Source: JABJAG01 sp965222215 (GTDB lineage Bacteria > Pseudomonadota > Alphaproteobacteria > UBA6615). From it: a stretch of DNA of 64,000 nucleotides. Position 1 is the stretch's first letter; each line of letters opens with the position of its first letter. Below are positions 41,206 through 50,016 of the stretch, in pieces. The position numbers and the translations under genes were made by a program. The stretch covers positions 3,534,001 through 3,598,000 of the forward strand of contig OZ244931.1 in NCBI GenBank assembly GCA_965222215.1, given 5' to 3'. The notes beneath the pieces were generated by a model. The model worked only from the letters and a program-made list of their open reading frames with translations, ran no database searches and was not told the DNA's origin.

Positions 41206-42258
41206 ATGGACGACCTGCACGCTCCCCGCCACGACGCCTCGCCCGACCACAGCACCAACCCGGTGCTGGTCGAGGTCGTGCGCGGCCGGATGGTCGAAAG
41301 CCGTCACCGCGGCGCGATCGCCGTGGTCGCGCCCGACGGCACGGTGATTCACGCCATCGGCGACGTGACCCGCGATATCTATCCCCGCTCCGCCATCAAG
41401 CCCGTTCAGGCCCTGCCCCTGATCGAAACCGGCGCGGCGGATGCCTTCGGTTTCGGCAATGTCGAACTGTCGATGGCCTGCGCCTCGCATCTCGGCGAGG
41501 CCCGCCATGTCGCAGCGGCAAGGTCCATGCTCGAACGCGCCGGTGCCGTGCCCGACAACTACGAATGCGGGCCACAGCCGCCTGAGCATGCCGACGCCGC
41601 AAACGACCTGGCCGCCGCGGGCGGATCGCCCCATCCGCTTCACAATAACTGCTCGGGCAAGCATGCCAGCATGATCGCCACCGCGCGACACAAGGGCGAA
41701 CCGGTCGCGGGCTACACCGATGTCACACATCCGGTCCAGCAGCGCATTCTGGGCGTGTTCGAATCCATGACCGGTTGCGACCTGGGCCGTGCCGCACGGG
41801 GAATCGACGGATGCTCGGTTCCGGTCTGGGCCATGCCGCTCGGCAACCTCGCGCTCGCCATGGCGCGGATGGCCGATCCGTCGGACCAGCCCGAAACCCG
41901 GCAGGCCGCGGTAAAACGCATTCGCGATGCGCTGACGGCCGAGCCTTTCTACATGCACGGCAGCGGCGCGTTCGGGACCGACGTGATCGCCGCCGCCGGG
42001 CCGGACGTGTTGGTGAAGGGCGGCGCCGAGGGCGTCTACACAGCGATCCTGCCGGCGCTCGGCCTCGGCGTGGCTCTCAAGATCGACGACGGCGCGAGCC
42101 GGGCGGCGGAACTCGCCATGATCCGGACCCTGGATATGCTCGGCGCGTTGCCGGACAGCGCGCGCGAAGCGTTGACGGACCGGCTCTCGCCGGTTCAAAC
42201 CAACTGGGCCGGCCGTGAGGTCGGCGAACTCCGTCCCGGGTACGGACTGACACTTTAG
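41206..42258 (+). CDS. L-asparaginase (thermolabile type II/ReAV-like)
   Basis: This 350-residue enzyme matches the Rhizobium etli ReAV-type asparaginases (not the bacterial I/II fold): NPVLVEVVRGRMVESRHRGA near the start, RSAIKPVQALPL at about 61-72, CASHLGE, and NNCSGKHASM at about 147-156 with the catalytic Ser-Lys pair. It converts asparagine to aspartate and ammonia. The next gene, a quinone oxidoreductase, starts nine bases later, so they are probably one operon. Confidence 0.92.
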   Translation: MDDLHAPRHDASPDHSTNPVLVEVVRGRMVESRHRGAIAVVAPDGTVIHAIGDVTRDIYPRSAIKPVQALPLIETGAADAFGFGNVELSMACASHLGEARHVAAARSMLERAGAVPDNYECGPQPPEHADAANDLAAAGGSPHPLHNNCSGKHASMIATARHKGEPVAGYTDVTHPVQQRILGVFESMTGCDLGRAARGIDGCSVPVWAMPLGNLALAMARMADPSDQPETRQAAVKRIRDALTAEPFYMHGSGAFGTDVIAAAGPDVLVKGGAEGVYTAILPALGLGVALKIDDGASRAAELAMIRTLDMLGALPDSAREALTDRLSPVQTNWAGREVGELRPGYGLTL

Positions 42259-42267
42259 GGGAAAACC

Positions 42268-43248
42268 ATGCGCGCGATCGTTTGCAAGGACTGGGGCGAA
42301 CCCGCCGACCTGGAACTCGGAGAGCTGCCGGAACCCGACCTGGGACCGGGCCAGGTGCGCATCCGTATGCGCGCCGCCGGCGTGAACTTCGCCGATATCG
42401 TGCTGGTGCGCGGCCAATACCAGGAAAAGCCCGAACTGCCCTTCGCACCGGGACTGGAGGGCGCGGGTGAAATACTGGAGGTCGGCGACGGCGTTACCGA
42501 TTTCGAGCCGGGCGACCGGGTAATGGCACTCACCACGACCGGCGGGTTCGCCGAACAGGCGGTCTGCGACGCGTCGACGGTGTTCCACACGCCCGACGGG
42601 ATGGACGACCAAACCGCGGCCGCCTTTGCGGTCGCCTACGGCACCTCGCATCTCGCGCTGACACATCGGGCCAATCTGCAGCCCGGCGAGACGGTACTTG
42701 TCCTCGGTGCGGGCGGCGGGGTCGGCCTGACAGCGATCGAATGTGCGAAAGCCGTCGGCGCCACCGTCATCGCGGCCGCCTCCACCGACGAAAAACTCGC
42801 GCTGGCCACCGAGCGCGGCGCGGACCACACGATCAACTATGCCGACGCCGACCTGCGCGCGGAAATCCGCAAACTCACCGACGGCAACGGCGTCGACGTG
42901 GTCTACGACCCCGTCGGCGGCGACCTCGCGACCGCCGCGATGAGGTCGATGGCCTGGGCGGGCCGTTTCCTCGTGATCGGGTTCGCGAGCGGCGATGTCC
43001 CGCAGTTCCCGGCGAACTACCTGCTGGTCAAAAACATCGCCATCGTCGGCGTCTACTGGGGCGCCTACCGGACCAAGGAACCGGAGACCATGCGCGCGGG
43101 ATTTAAGGAACTCGGTCAATGGTGGAACGAAGGCAAGCTCAAGCCCCACGTCTCGAAGGTCTACCCGCTCGCCGAAGCCCCGGCAGCGCTCGCGGCGCTG
43201 GAAGGCCGGCAGGCAACGGGCCGGCTGGTCATCGATATCGACGGCTGA
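42268..43248 (+). CDS. NADPH:quinone oxidoreductase-family protein (MDR superfamily)
   Basis: This 326-residue protein is a zinc-free medium-chain dehydrogenase: AAGVNFADIVLVRGQYQEKPELPFAPGLEGAGE near the N-terminus, the nucleotide motif VLGAGGGVGLTAIE (about 149-162), and VYDPVGGDLAT. It reduces quinones or enones with NADPH. Zinc ligands are missing, as usual for the Qor branch. Second gene of the run asparaginase-Qor-methyltransferase, spaced seven to ten bases apart. Confidence 0.9.
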   Translation: MRAIVCKDWGEPADLELGELPEPDLGPGQVRIRMRAAGVNFADIVLVRGQYQEKPELPFAPGLEGAGEILEVGDGVTDFEPGDRVMALTTTGGFAEQAVCDASTVFHTPDGMDDQTAAAFAVAYGTSHLALTHRANLQPGETVLVLGAGGGVGLTAIECAKAVGATVIAAASTDEKLALATERGADHTINYADADLRAEIRKLTDGNGVDVVYDPVGGDLATAAMRSMAWAGRFLVIGFASGDVPQFPANYLLVKNIAIVGVYWGAYRTKEPETMRAGFKELGQWWNEGKLKPHVSKVYPLAEAPAALAALEGRQATGRLVIDIDG

Positions 43249-43255
43249 GCAAACG

Positions 43256-44521
43256 ATGGCCGACAGTGAGACGCGCGACCGGCAGGTCCGCTCCCAGTAC
43301 GAATCCTACCCCTATCCGGAACGCGATCCGGCGGACGAACGCGAGCGGCTGATCCTCGGCTCGCCGAGCAACCTGCCGGAACTGAACCACTATGTGTTCG
43401 GCGGGCGGCGCGATTTCGCCGCGCCATTCCGCGCGCTCGTTGCGGGTGGCGGCACCGGCGATGCGGCGATCATGCTCGCCCAGTCCATGACCGACAGGGG
43501 CACCCCCGGCGAGGTCGTACACCTCGACTTCAGCGGCCCGAGCCAGGATATCGCGCGGCAACGCGCCGAGATCCGCGGCCTGGACAACATCCGCTTCGTC
43601 ACAGGCTCGCTGCTCGATGTCGCGGAGAACGCGCCGGGGCCGTGGGACTACATCGACTGCTGCGGCGTTCTGCATCACCTCGAAGACCCCGACGCGGGCC
43701 TGGCTGCGCTGGCCGGCGTCCTCGCGCCGGACGGGGGCATGGGCCTGATGGTCTATGGCGAATACGGGCGGACCGGCGTCTATCACATGCAGGACATGCT
43801 GCGCGCGATCGCGCCGGGCGGCACGACACCGGACGACGAGCGCGTCGATCTCGCCAGGCGGCTCATGAAGGACCTGCCCGCGACCGGCTGGCTGAACCGC
43901 AACGGCCAGATGAACGATCATCTGCATGGCGGCGATGCCGGGATCTACGACCTGTTCCTGCACGCCCGCGACCGGGCCTTCACGGTGCCGCAGATCGCCG
44001 ACTGGGTGGCGGACGCCGGGCTCCGGGTCACGACCTTCATCGAGCCGTTCCGCTACGACCCCGACTGGCTGGTGCACGACCTGCGGCTGAAAAAGCGGCT
44101 CGACGGCCTCGACCCGTTGGCCCGCGCGGCCTTCGCAGAACGCTTCGCGGGCAACCTGACCAAGCATGTGTTCTATGTGGTGCGCACCGGCAACGATATC
44201 GCACCGCCAACCCCCGACACACACGACGCAAAACCGGTACTGGTCAATGCAACCCCCGACCAGATCGCCCCGTCGATCCCCGCGGGCGGCAAGATCACTG
44301 TTAACGCCGGCGGCCTGAAGGTGCCCGTCTCTCTGCCACCGCTGGCGCGTGCGTTTGCGCAATTGTGCGACGGCGAACGCTCGCTGTCGGAGATTAACGA
44401 CGCCATTCGCGATAAACGCCCTGAAATGAAGGACGAGGGCTTCCGCCAGCAGTTCGACGCCTTCTACGGGGCGATGAACGCGATCAACAAGCTGGTGCTG
44501 CGGGTACCGCCGTCAGCCTGA
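43256..44521 (+). CDS. Class I SAM-dependent methyltransferase with C-terminal extension
   Basis: The 421-residue protein starts with a short helical region (SQYESYPYPERDP), then a Rossmann methyltransferase fold: LVAGGGTGDAAIMLA (about 62-76, SAM-binding), then the acidic loop VHLDFS, and DYIDCCGVLHHLEDPDAGLAAL. After residue 300 a separate Arg/Asp-rich and proline-rich region ends in NAINKLVLRVPPSA; function unknown. Substrate unknown. The QSYESYPYP start is typical of a widespread 'methyltransferase, TPR-less' bacterial family. Start at 43256 lies eight bases after the quinone oxidoreductase stop. Confidence 0.85.
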   Translation: MADSETRDRQVRSQYESYPYPERDPADERERLILGSPSNLPELNHYVFGGRRDFAAPFRALVAGGGTGDAAIMLAQSMTDRGTPGEVVHLDFSGPSQDIARQRAEIRGLDNIRFVTGSLLDVAENAPGPWDYIDCCGVLHHLEDPDAGLAALAGVLAPDGGMGLMVYGEYGRTGVYHMQDMLRAIAPGGTTPDDERVDLARRLMKDLPATGWLNRNGQMNDHLHGGDAGIYDLFLHARDRAFTVPQIADWVADAGLRVTTFIEPFRYDPDWLVHDLRLKKRLDGLDPLARAAFAERFAGNLTKHVFYVVRTGNDIAPPTPDTHDAKPVLVNATPDQIAPSIPAGGKITVNAGGLKVPVSLPPLARAFAQLCDGERSLSEINDAIRDKRPEMKDEGFRQQFDAFYGAMNAINKLVLRVPPSA

Positions 44522-45415
44522 GGTCTGCCGCCGCATCACAACCATCACCATCCCCACCGTCGTGACCACGAGGCCGGCCCATTCGAGCAGGCTCGGCACC
44601 TCGCCGAGCAGAATCAGCCCGAGGAGCACGGCGATCGCCGGCGCGCCCGCCAGGAACACCGCCATGGTCGTCGCACTGATCGTGCGGGTCGCGCGGGTGA
44701 TCAGCATCACCACCAGAAAGCTCGCAACGACACCCTGGTAGCCCGCCTGCAGGGCGACCTGTTCCCACGGCGGGAAGTCGGCGAAGTCCAGCAGGGCCGA
44801 CGGCAGGAACAGCGCCCAGATCGGGACGTAGATCGCGGAGCTGATGATCGGGATCGCGATGATCGCCTGCAGGAACGTCACACCCCAGCGTTGCAGCGCG
44901 GTCATGTAGACCGCAAAGCAGAACCCGGCCCCGGTCAGCAGCAGGTCCCCCAGCCACTGGGAAGCCGGTGCGTCGATGGAGAAGCTGTCGCCGCCGAGCA
45001 TCAGGGCACCGACGACGATGGCCAGCAGGCCTACCATTTGCAGGCCGGTCGGCCTTTGTCGCAGCCAGAGATAGCCCAGGATCGCCGCGAAGATCGGCAT
45101 GGTGCCGTTGGTCAGCACGCCGGCGTGGATCACCGGCGCGAGCGACATGCCACCGAACGACGTCAGCGCGAAGGGCGCCCCGACCCCGAAGGACACCACC
45201 GCGCCCTTCCAGATCGGCAGGCCCGCGAAGCCGTATTTCAGGAACACCGGGAACACGATCACCGCCGCGACCCCGACCCGCAGGACGGCCACGTCGTAAG
45301 GGGTCAGCGCGTTGAGCACGCCGAAGCGCGAGGCCACGATCCAGCCGCCCCAGATGAACGGCACGACAAGGCCGCATGCGACACCGACGGCGAAGCTGGG
45401 CTGAGGCTGGTTCAT
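44513..45415 (-). CDS. EamA/DMT-family transporter
   Basis: This 300-residue protein has ten membrane helices and two EamA repeats: PFIWGGWIVASRFG near the start, GTMPIFAAILGYLWLRQRP at about 104-122, and AVFLAGAPAIAVLLGLILLGEVP in the second half. DMT proteins export metabolites such as amino acids; the substrate is not visible. Its ATG overlaps the stop of the preceding EamA gene (ATGA), so this pair is one operon. Its 3' end overlaps the methyltransferase 3' end. Confidence 0.88.
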   Translation of the reverse strand: MNQPQPSFAVGVACGLVVPFIWGGWIVASRFGVLNALTPYDVAVLRVGVAAVIVFPVFLKYGFAGLPIWKGAVVSFGVGAPFALTSFGGMSLAPVIHAGVLTNGTMPIFAAILGYLWLRQRPTGLQMVGLLAIVVGALMLGGDSFSIDAPASQWLGDLLLTGAGFCFAVYMTALQRWGVTFLQAIIAIPIISSAIYVPIWALFLPSALLDFADFPPWEQVALQAGYQGVVASFLVVMLITRATRTISATTMAVFLAGAPAIAVLLGLILLGEVPSLLEWAGLVVTTVGMVMVVMRRQTSG

Positions 45416-46323
45416 CGGCTGTCGGTATCCCGGTCCGGAGATGCCGCACCGGACAACAAACCCGGCCCGAGCGCAACCAGAATGCCCGCGGTCACCACGA
45501 TGACCCCGGCGATACTGATGACCGACGGGATTTCGCCGAGCGCCGGAATCGCGATCAGCACCGCCAGCGCCGGCGCGCCCGACATGACCGCCGCCTGCCG
45601 GGTGCCGCCGAGCATCCGCGCGGCGTGGGCAATAAGGATGGCTGCGATGAAGGCCGCGACAATGCCCTGATAGACACCCTGCAGCAGGACCTCGGGCCAG
45701 GGTGTGCCGGCCAGGTTGCTCGGCAGGAACAGGAACCAGATGGGGACATAGATCAGCAGGTTAAGCCCGTTGACGACACTGAGCGACTGTAGCGCCGTTA
45801 GGCCCCAGCCGCGCACGGAGGTCAGGAACGCCGCATTGCAGGCTGCCGCGCCCAGAAACAGCAGATGGCCGCGCCACTGGCCGGGCTCGCCCGAGGATAG
45901 CGCATCCCAGCCGGTGGCGGCGACGCCGAGGACGATCATCCCGACCCCCGCGATCCGCCAGCCGCCGAGCCGGACGCCGAACGTGGCCCAGCCCAGCAGC
46001 GCGGCAAAGACCGGCATCGCGCCGTTGATGACGATCCCGCCATGGGCGACCGGCGCAAACGACATCCCGCCGAACACGAACAGCACAAATGGCGCGCCCG
46101 ACGTCAGCGCTACGACCAGCGCCTTCCATAAGGGAATGCGGGGCCAGCGCACGAGGAAAAGCACGGGGATCGTGCAAACACCCGCAATCCCGAAGCGCAG
46201 CGCGGCCATGTCATAGACCGTCAGAGACGAGGTCGCGCCGAAGCGGGACACCACGAGAAAGCCGGCGAACAGAACAAGGACGCCGATCCCGGCGGCGACG
46301 CCTCCAAGCGCATCTCGGTTCAT
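45412..46323 (-). CDS. EamA/DMT-family transporter, first of a pair
   Basis: This 303-residue protein has the EamA fold with ten helices: LVVSRFGATSSLTVYDMAALRF in TM2-3, GAMPVFAALLGWATFG and MSGAPALAVLIAIPALGEIPS in the two halves. It resembles the gene immediately after it on the minus strand in several helices, so the pair arose by duplication. A heterodimer or redundancy is possible. No clear substrate. Confidence 0.88.
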   Translation of the reverse strand: MNRDALGGVAAGIGVLVLFAGFLVVSRFGATSSLTVYDMAALRFGIAGVCTIPVLFLVRWPRIPLWKALVVALTSGAPFVLFVFGGMSFAPVAHGGIVINGAMPVFAALLGWATFGVRLGGWRIAGVGMIVLGVAATGWDALSSGEPGQWRGHLLFLGAAACNAAFLTSVRGWGLTALQSLSVVNGLNLLIYVPIWFLFLPSNLAGTPWPEVLLQGVYQGIVAAFIAAILIAHAARMLGGTRQAAVMSGAPALAVLIAIPALGEIPSVISIAGVIVVTAGILVALGPGLLSGAASPDRDTDSR

Positions 46324-46340
46324 GTCAGGGCTGCCCGTGC

Positions 46341-46373
46341 AAAAGAAAAGGCCCCGCGCAAAACGCAGGGCCC
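46341..46373 (-). terminator. Rho-independent terminator of scoAB
   Basis: On the minus strand the stem GGCCCTGCG-TTTTG-CGCGGGGCC precedes TTTTCTTTT. It lies about 45 bases beyond the scoB stop. Confidence 0.8.
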
Positions 46374-46417
46374 CTCCAAACTAGCGGACGCGCCGTGCGT
46401 CCGTCGATAGAACCCGA

Positions 46418-47050
46418 CTACTGGGTGACGATCGTCGCTTCGCTCTTCTCGCGCACCTCGTCGACGCTGACGCCGGGCGCCAGCTCCCGGATATGCGCGC
46501 CACCCTCGCCGATCGCGAACACGCCAAGCTCGGTAATGATCTCGTCGACCACACCGGCGCCGGTCAGCGGCAGGGTGCATTCCTTGAGCAGCTTCGCCGA
46601 GCCGTCCTTGGCGTTGTGGTCCATCAGGATCACGACGCGCTTGACGCCGGCGACGAGGTCCATCGCGCCGCCCATGCCCTTGACCATCTTGCCCGGGATC
46701 ATCCAGTTGGCGAGATCGCCGTTCTCCGCCACCTGCAGGGCACCGAGGATCGACATGTTGATGTGCCCGCCGCGGATCATCGCGAAGGACTGGGCGCTGT
46801 CGAAGTAAACCGACTGAGGCAGTTCGGTGATGGTCTGCTTGCCCGCGTTGATGAGGTCGGCATCGACCTCGTTATCGCGGGGGAACGGACCCATGCCGAG
46901 CATGCCGTTCTCGGACTGGAACGTGACGTCCATGTCCTCGGGGATGTAGTTCGCCACCTTCGTCGGCATGCCGATACCGAGGTTGACGTAGAACCCGTCT
47001 TCGAGCTCCTTCGCCGCGCGGGCGCACATTTCGTCGCGTGACCAAGCCAT
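46418..47050 (-). CDS. scoB: 3-oxoacid CoA-transferase subunit B
   Basis: This 210-residue protein is the beta subunit of succinyl-CoA:3-ketoacid CoA transferase (or another family I CoA transferase). The catalytic Glu is in FQSENGMLGMGP (about 44-55). LGIGMPTKVANYIP, GGHINMSILGALQVAENGDLANWMIPGKMVKGMGGAMDL are conserved blocks. It activates acetoacetate for ketone-body or PHB use. It lies 36 bases after the alpha-subunit gene; a terminator follows. Confidence 0.94.
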   Translation of the reverse strand: MAWSRDEMCARAAKELEDGFYVNLGIGMPTKVANYIPEDMDVTFQSENGMLGMGPFPRDNEVDADLINAGKQTITELPQSVYFDSAQSFAMIRGGHINMSILGALQVAENGDLANWMIPGKMVKGMGGAMDLVAGVKRVVILMDHNAKDGSAKLLKECTLPLTGAGVVDEIITELGVFAIGEGGAHIRELAPGVSVDEVREKSEATIVTQ

Positions 47051-47086
47051 TTTCCGTCTCCTTCTCTAAATCCGTTTCCGTTCCGC

Positions 47087-47788
47087 CTAGTCTTCGCGGA
47101 CCGTGCGGAATTCGATCCGCTTCTCGAAGTCTTTCCCTTCGAAGATGCGGTCGGTGTAGATGCTGGGCAGGTGGATGCCGTCCGGATCGAGCTGACCCGG
47201 CTCCACCAGTTCCTCGACCTCGACGACGCAGGTCTTGCCCGCGGTCGCCATCGGCGCGTTGAAGTTGCGCGCGGTCTTGCGGAACACGACGTTGCCCGCC
47301 GTGTCGCCCTTCCACGCCTTCACAATCGACAGATCGCCGACAAGCCCGCGTTCCAGAACGTAGGTCTGGCCGTCGAACTCCTTGGTCTCCTTGCCCTCGG
47401 CGATAATCGTGCCGACACCGGTCTTGGTGTAGAAGCCCGGGATGCCCGCGCCACCGGCGCGGCAGCGCTCGGCGAGCGTGCCCTGCGGATTGAACTCAAG
47501 CTCCAGCTCGCCCGCGAGGTACTGGGCCTCGAAGGTCTTGTTCTCACCCACATAGGACGAAATCATCTTCTTGACCTGGCGTGTCTGCAGCAGCAGTCCG
47601 AGGCCGAAATCGTCGACGCCCGCGTTGTTCGATGCAACCGTCAGGTCCTTCACACCGGAATCGCGGATCGCGAGGATCATGTGTTCGGGAATGCCGCACA
47701 GGCCAAAGCCGCCGGCGAGGATCGTCATGCCGTCGAACAGCAGCCCGTCGAGAGCGGCCTTCGCGTCCGGATAAACCTTTTTGCTCAT
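47087..47788 (-). CDS. scoA: 3-oxoacid CoA-transferase subunit A
   Basis: This 233-residue alpha subunit has the CoA-binding GGFGLCGIPEH motif (about 22-32), SSYVGENKTFEAQYLAGELELEFNPQGTLAERCRAGGAGIPGFYT and GRTARNFNAPMATAGK-like blocks typical of the family. It forms a heterotetramer with ScoB. The start ATG at 47788 is followed by SKKVYPDAKAAL. A divergent EamA transporter gene begins 221 bases to the right. Confidence 0.94.
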   Translation of the reverse strand: MSKKVYPDAKAALDGLLFDGMTILAGGFGLCGIPEHMILAIRDSGVKDLTVASNNAGVDDFGLGLLLQTRQVKKMISSYVGENKTFEAQYLAGELELEFNPQGTLAERCRAGGAGIPGFYTKTGVGTIIAEGKETKEFDGQTYVLERGLVGDLSIVKAWKGDTAGNVVFRKTARNFNAPMATAGKTCVVEVEELVEPGQLDPDGIHLPSIYTDRIFEGKDFEKRIEFRTVRED

Positions 47789-48008
47789 GTCTCAGCCCTG
47801 AGTTTGTTCGTTCTTGTTGAACCGGTGGCATCGCAGCGCGGCGTCACCGGGTTCCCCCCGGCCGGAACCCGTCCGGCACGCCGTCGATAAACAACAGCAG
47901 GTCGCCGCTGTCAAACGAACTTGGCATGCGCACCGGCCTGCCGCATCGCATGGCAGGCGCGCGGCGAACGGCTATCTCGCCCTGCTCGCCGCCGCTAAGG
48001 TTGAATCG

Positions 48009-48914
48009 ATGGGCCGCACTTCGTTTCCGATTTCCAACGCCGTTCTCGCCTCGCTCCTGATGCTCGGCGCCGTCGCGCTGTTTTCCGGGGCGCACGGCCT
48101 CGTGCGCTATGCCAGCGACGAACTGCATCCGTTCCAGATTTCCTTCCTGCGCTCCTTCTTCGGCCTGATGTTCATGCTGCCGTTCATCATGAAGGGCCCG
48201 GACTATTCCGACCTGCGGGTCAAACTGCCGAAGTTGCACCTGATCCGGGGGTTTTCCTCGTCGGTCGCGACGCTCGCCTGGTTCACGGCCGTGGCGATCA
48301 TGCCCCTGGGCGAGGCCGTCGCGCTGAATTTCACCGCGCCGCTATTCACCACCATCCTTGCGGCGCTCTTCCTGCACGAAGTCGTACGCTTTCGCCGCTG
48401 GTCGGCGACCGTCGTCGGGTTCGTCGGTGTCCTGATCGTGGTCCGGCCGGGGGTCGAGACCGTGGAGCTCGGCGCGCTGCTCGCGCTGGGCAGCGCCATG
48501 CTGATTTCGATCAACGTCCTGATGATCCGCGTGTTGGCGCAGGTCGACAGCGGGCGCTCGATCGTCGCATCGTTCAACCTGTTCCTGACGATCTTCACCC
48601 TGATCCCGGCCCTGTTCTTCTGGCAGTGGCCGAGCTGGGAGATGGTCGGCGTCACCTTCGCCATCGGCGCGATGACAACGGTCGCGCATCTGATGCTGAC
48701 CCGCGCGATGCGCGTCGCCGAGGCATCCGCTGTCATCCCTCTGGATTTCATGCGCCTGCCCCTGTCGGCGCTGATCGGCTACATCTGGTTCATGGAAGTC
48801 CCGGACAACTGGACCATCGTCGGCGCGCTGATCATCGGCCTGTCGGCGGTCTACGTCGCGCGAAACGAAGCGCTGGCGGCTCGCCGCCGCGCGCGACCGG
48901 AACCGCCCACATGA
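48009..48914 (+). CDS. EamA/DMT-family transporter
   Basis: The 301-residue protein has ten membrane helices in two EamA halves: LHPFQISFLRSFFGLMFMLPF (TM2), ALNFTAPLFTTILAALFLHEVV (TM4-5), and LPLSALIGYIWFMEVP near the end. The sequence is closer to the next gene than to the minus-strand EamA pair, suggesting a separate duplication. Start at 48009 is the first ATG before the first helix (GRTSFPISNAVLASLLMLGA). The stop overlaps the next start (ATGA). Confidence 0.87.
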   Translation: MGRTSFPISNAVLASLLMLGAVALFSGAHGLVRYASDELHPFQISFLRSFFGLMFMLPFIMKGPDYSDLRVKLPKLHLIRGFSSSVATLAWFTAVAIMPLGEAVALNFTAPLFTTILAALFLHEVVRFRRWSATVVGFVGVLIVVRPGVETVELGALLALGSAMLISINVLMIRVLAQVDSGRSIVASFNLFLTIFTLIPALFFWQWPSWEMVGVTFAIGAMTTVAHLMLTRAMRVAEASAVIPLDFMRLPLSALIGYIWFMEVPDNWTIVGALIIGLSAVYVARNEALAARRRARPEPPT

Positions 48915-49813
48915 CCGGGGGCCTGTTCGGCCTGCCGCGCCCGGTGCTGGGCGCGTTGTGCATGGCCGCCGGCGTGGCGTGCCTGGCCGGGAACCACTCG
49001 ATCGTGCGCATCGTCTCCGACGAGGTCGGCGGCGTGGAAACGTCCGCGCTGCGGTTTCTCTGGGCGATTCCGTTCATGATCCCGTGGCTGCTGCGCGAGC
49101 GGGGCGCCCTGGTGCGCACCGCCCGGCACGGCCTGCATTTCATCTCCGCCGCCCTCACCGCCGTGACGACCGCGCTTCTGTTTCTCGGGCTGGCCAACCT
49201 GCCGCTCGCACTGGCGACCACCCTCAACTTTACAGCCCCGCTGTTCACGACCGTGATGGCCGTCATCCTGCTTAAGGAGAGGGTCGACTTTCCGCGCTGG
49301 GCAGCCACGGTGATCGGTTTTTGCGGGGTCGTCGTGATCCTGCGGCCGGGTTTCGTCGCCTTCGATCCCGCCGTCCTGTTACCGATCTGCTCCGCGTTCA
49401 CGCTGTCGCTCTGGTATTTCACCCTGAAACGGCTGGGCAGCACGGAATCGACCGCGACCATCACCCTTTATCAGACGATCTGGGCCTCCGTGCTACTGAC
49501 CCTCCTGGCACTGCCCGGCTGGCAGACCCCGTCCTGGACCGCGACAGGCCTGTCGATTGCGATGGGGGCGATGGGCACCGCCGCAATCTTCCTGATGGCG
49601 CGCGCGTTTGATCTGGCCGATGCCTCCCTCGTCGCACCGTTCGACTATGCGCGCCTGCCCTTCATCGCGCTGATCGCCTTCTTCGCCTTCGGCGAAGTGC
49701 CCGGCGTGTTCACCATCGTCGGCGCGATTATCATCGTCGGGGCGGCGTTCTACTCCGCCCGGCGTGAGGCTCGCGCAACGCCGGCGAGCCCGGGGGCGCG
49801 GGAAGCCGACTAG
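48911..49813 (+). CDS. EamA/DMT-family transporter, second of pair
   Basis: This 300-residue protein shares the pattern of its upstream neighbour: LGALCMAAGVACLAGNHSIVRIVS, LNFTAPLFTTVMAVILLKERVDFPRWAATVIGF and LPFIALIAFFAFGEVPG. Ten helices. Coupling by ATGA to the previous gene suggests a heterodimeric transporter (inference). With the minus-strand pair at 44513-46323 this makes four EamA genes around the CoA transferase genes. A REP-like repeat follows 30 bases downstream. Confidence 0.87.
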   Translation: MTGGLFGLPRPVLGALCMAAGVACLAGNHSIVRIVSDEVGGVETSALRFLWAIPFMIPWLLRERGALVRTARHGLHFISAALTAVTTALLFLGLANLPLALATTLNFTAPLFTTVMAVILLKERVDFPRWAATVIGFCGVVVILRPGFVAFDPAVLLPICSAFTLSLWYFTLKRLGSTESTATITLYQTIWASVLLTLLALPGWQTPSWTATGLSIAMGAMGTAAIFLMARAFDLADASLVAPFDYARLPFIALIAFFAFGEVPGVFTIVGAIIIVGAAFYSARREARATPASPGAREAD

Positions 49814-49842
49814 GTCGCCAAAGACCCGCGCCGGGAAACGAC

Positions 49843-49924
49843 CGTCATTGCGAGCGCAGCGAAGCAATCCAGAGCGGGCGTGACAGCTCTGGATTGCGTC
49901 GTCGCGATGCTCCTCGCAATGACG
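49843..49924. repeat. REP-like palindromic element, copy B
   Basis: It has the same CGTCATTGCGA and CGCAATGACG ends as copy A, with internal GAAGCAATCCAGAGC and GCTCTGGATTGC arms. The ends and first arm match the copy at 39858, while the middle differs, so the ends are conserved. Confidence 0.78.
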
Positions 49925-50016
49925 GCGTTTGCAAAAACCTTCTGCGGCAACACCCGGCGCCCGGCTTGACTCTGACAAGGCATCATCCGGTAATTGACGA
50001 CAACCGGGGGGCAAAA

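Noticed and set aside
41164..43149. Long minus-strand open frame (661 codons) over the asparaginase and quinone oxidoreductase genes
   Set aside because: Its translation is Arg/His-rich with no family resemblance, and the plus-strand genes carry clear active-site motifs. It is a GC-rich shadow frame.
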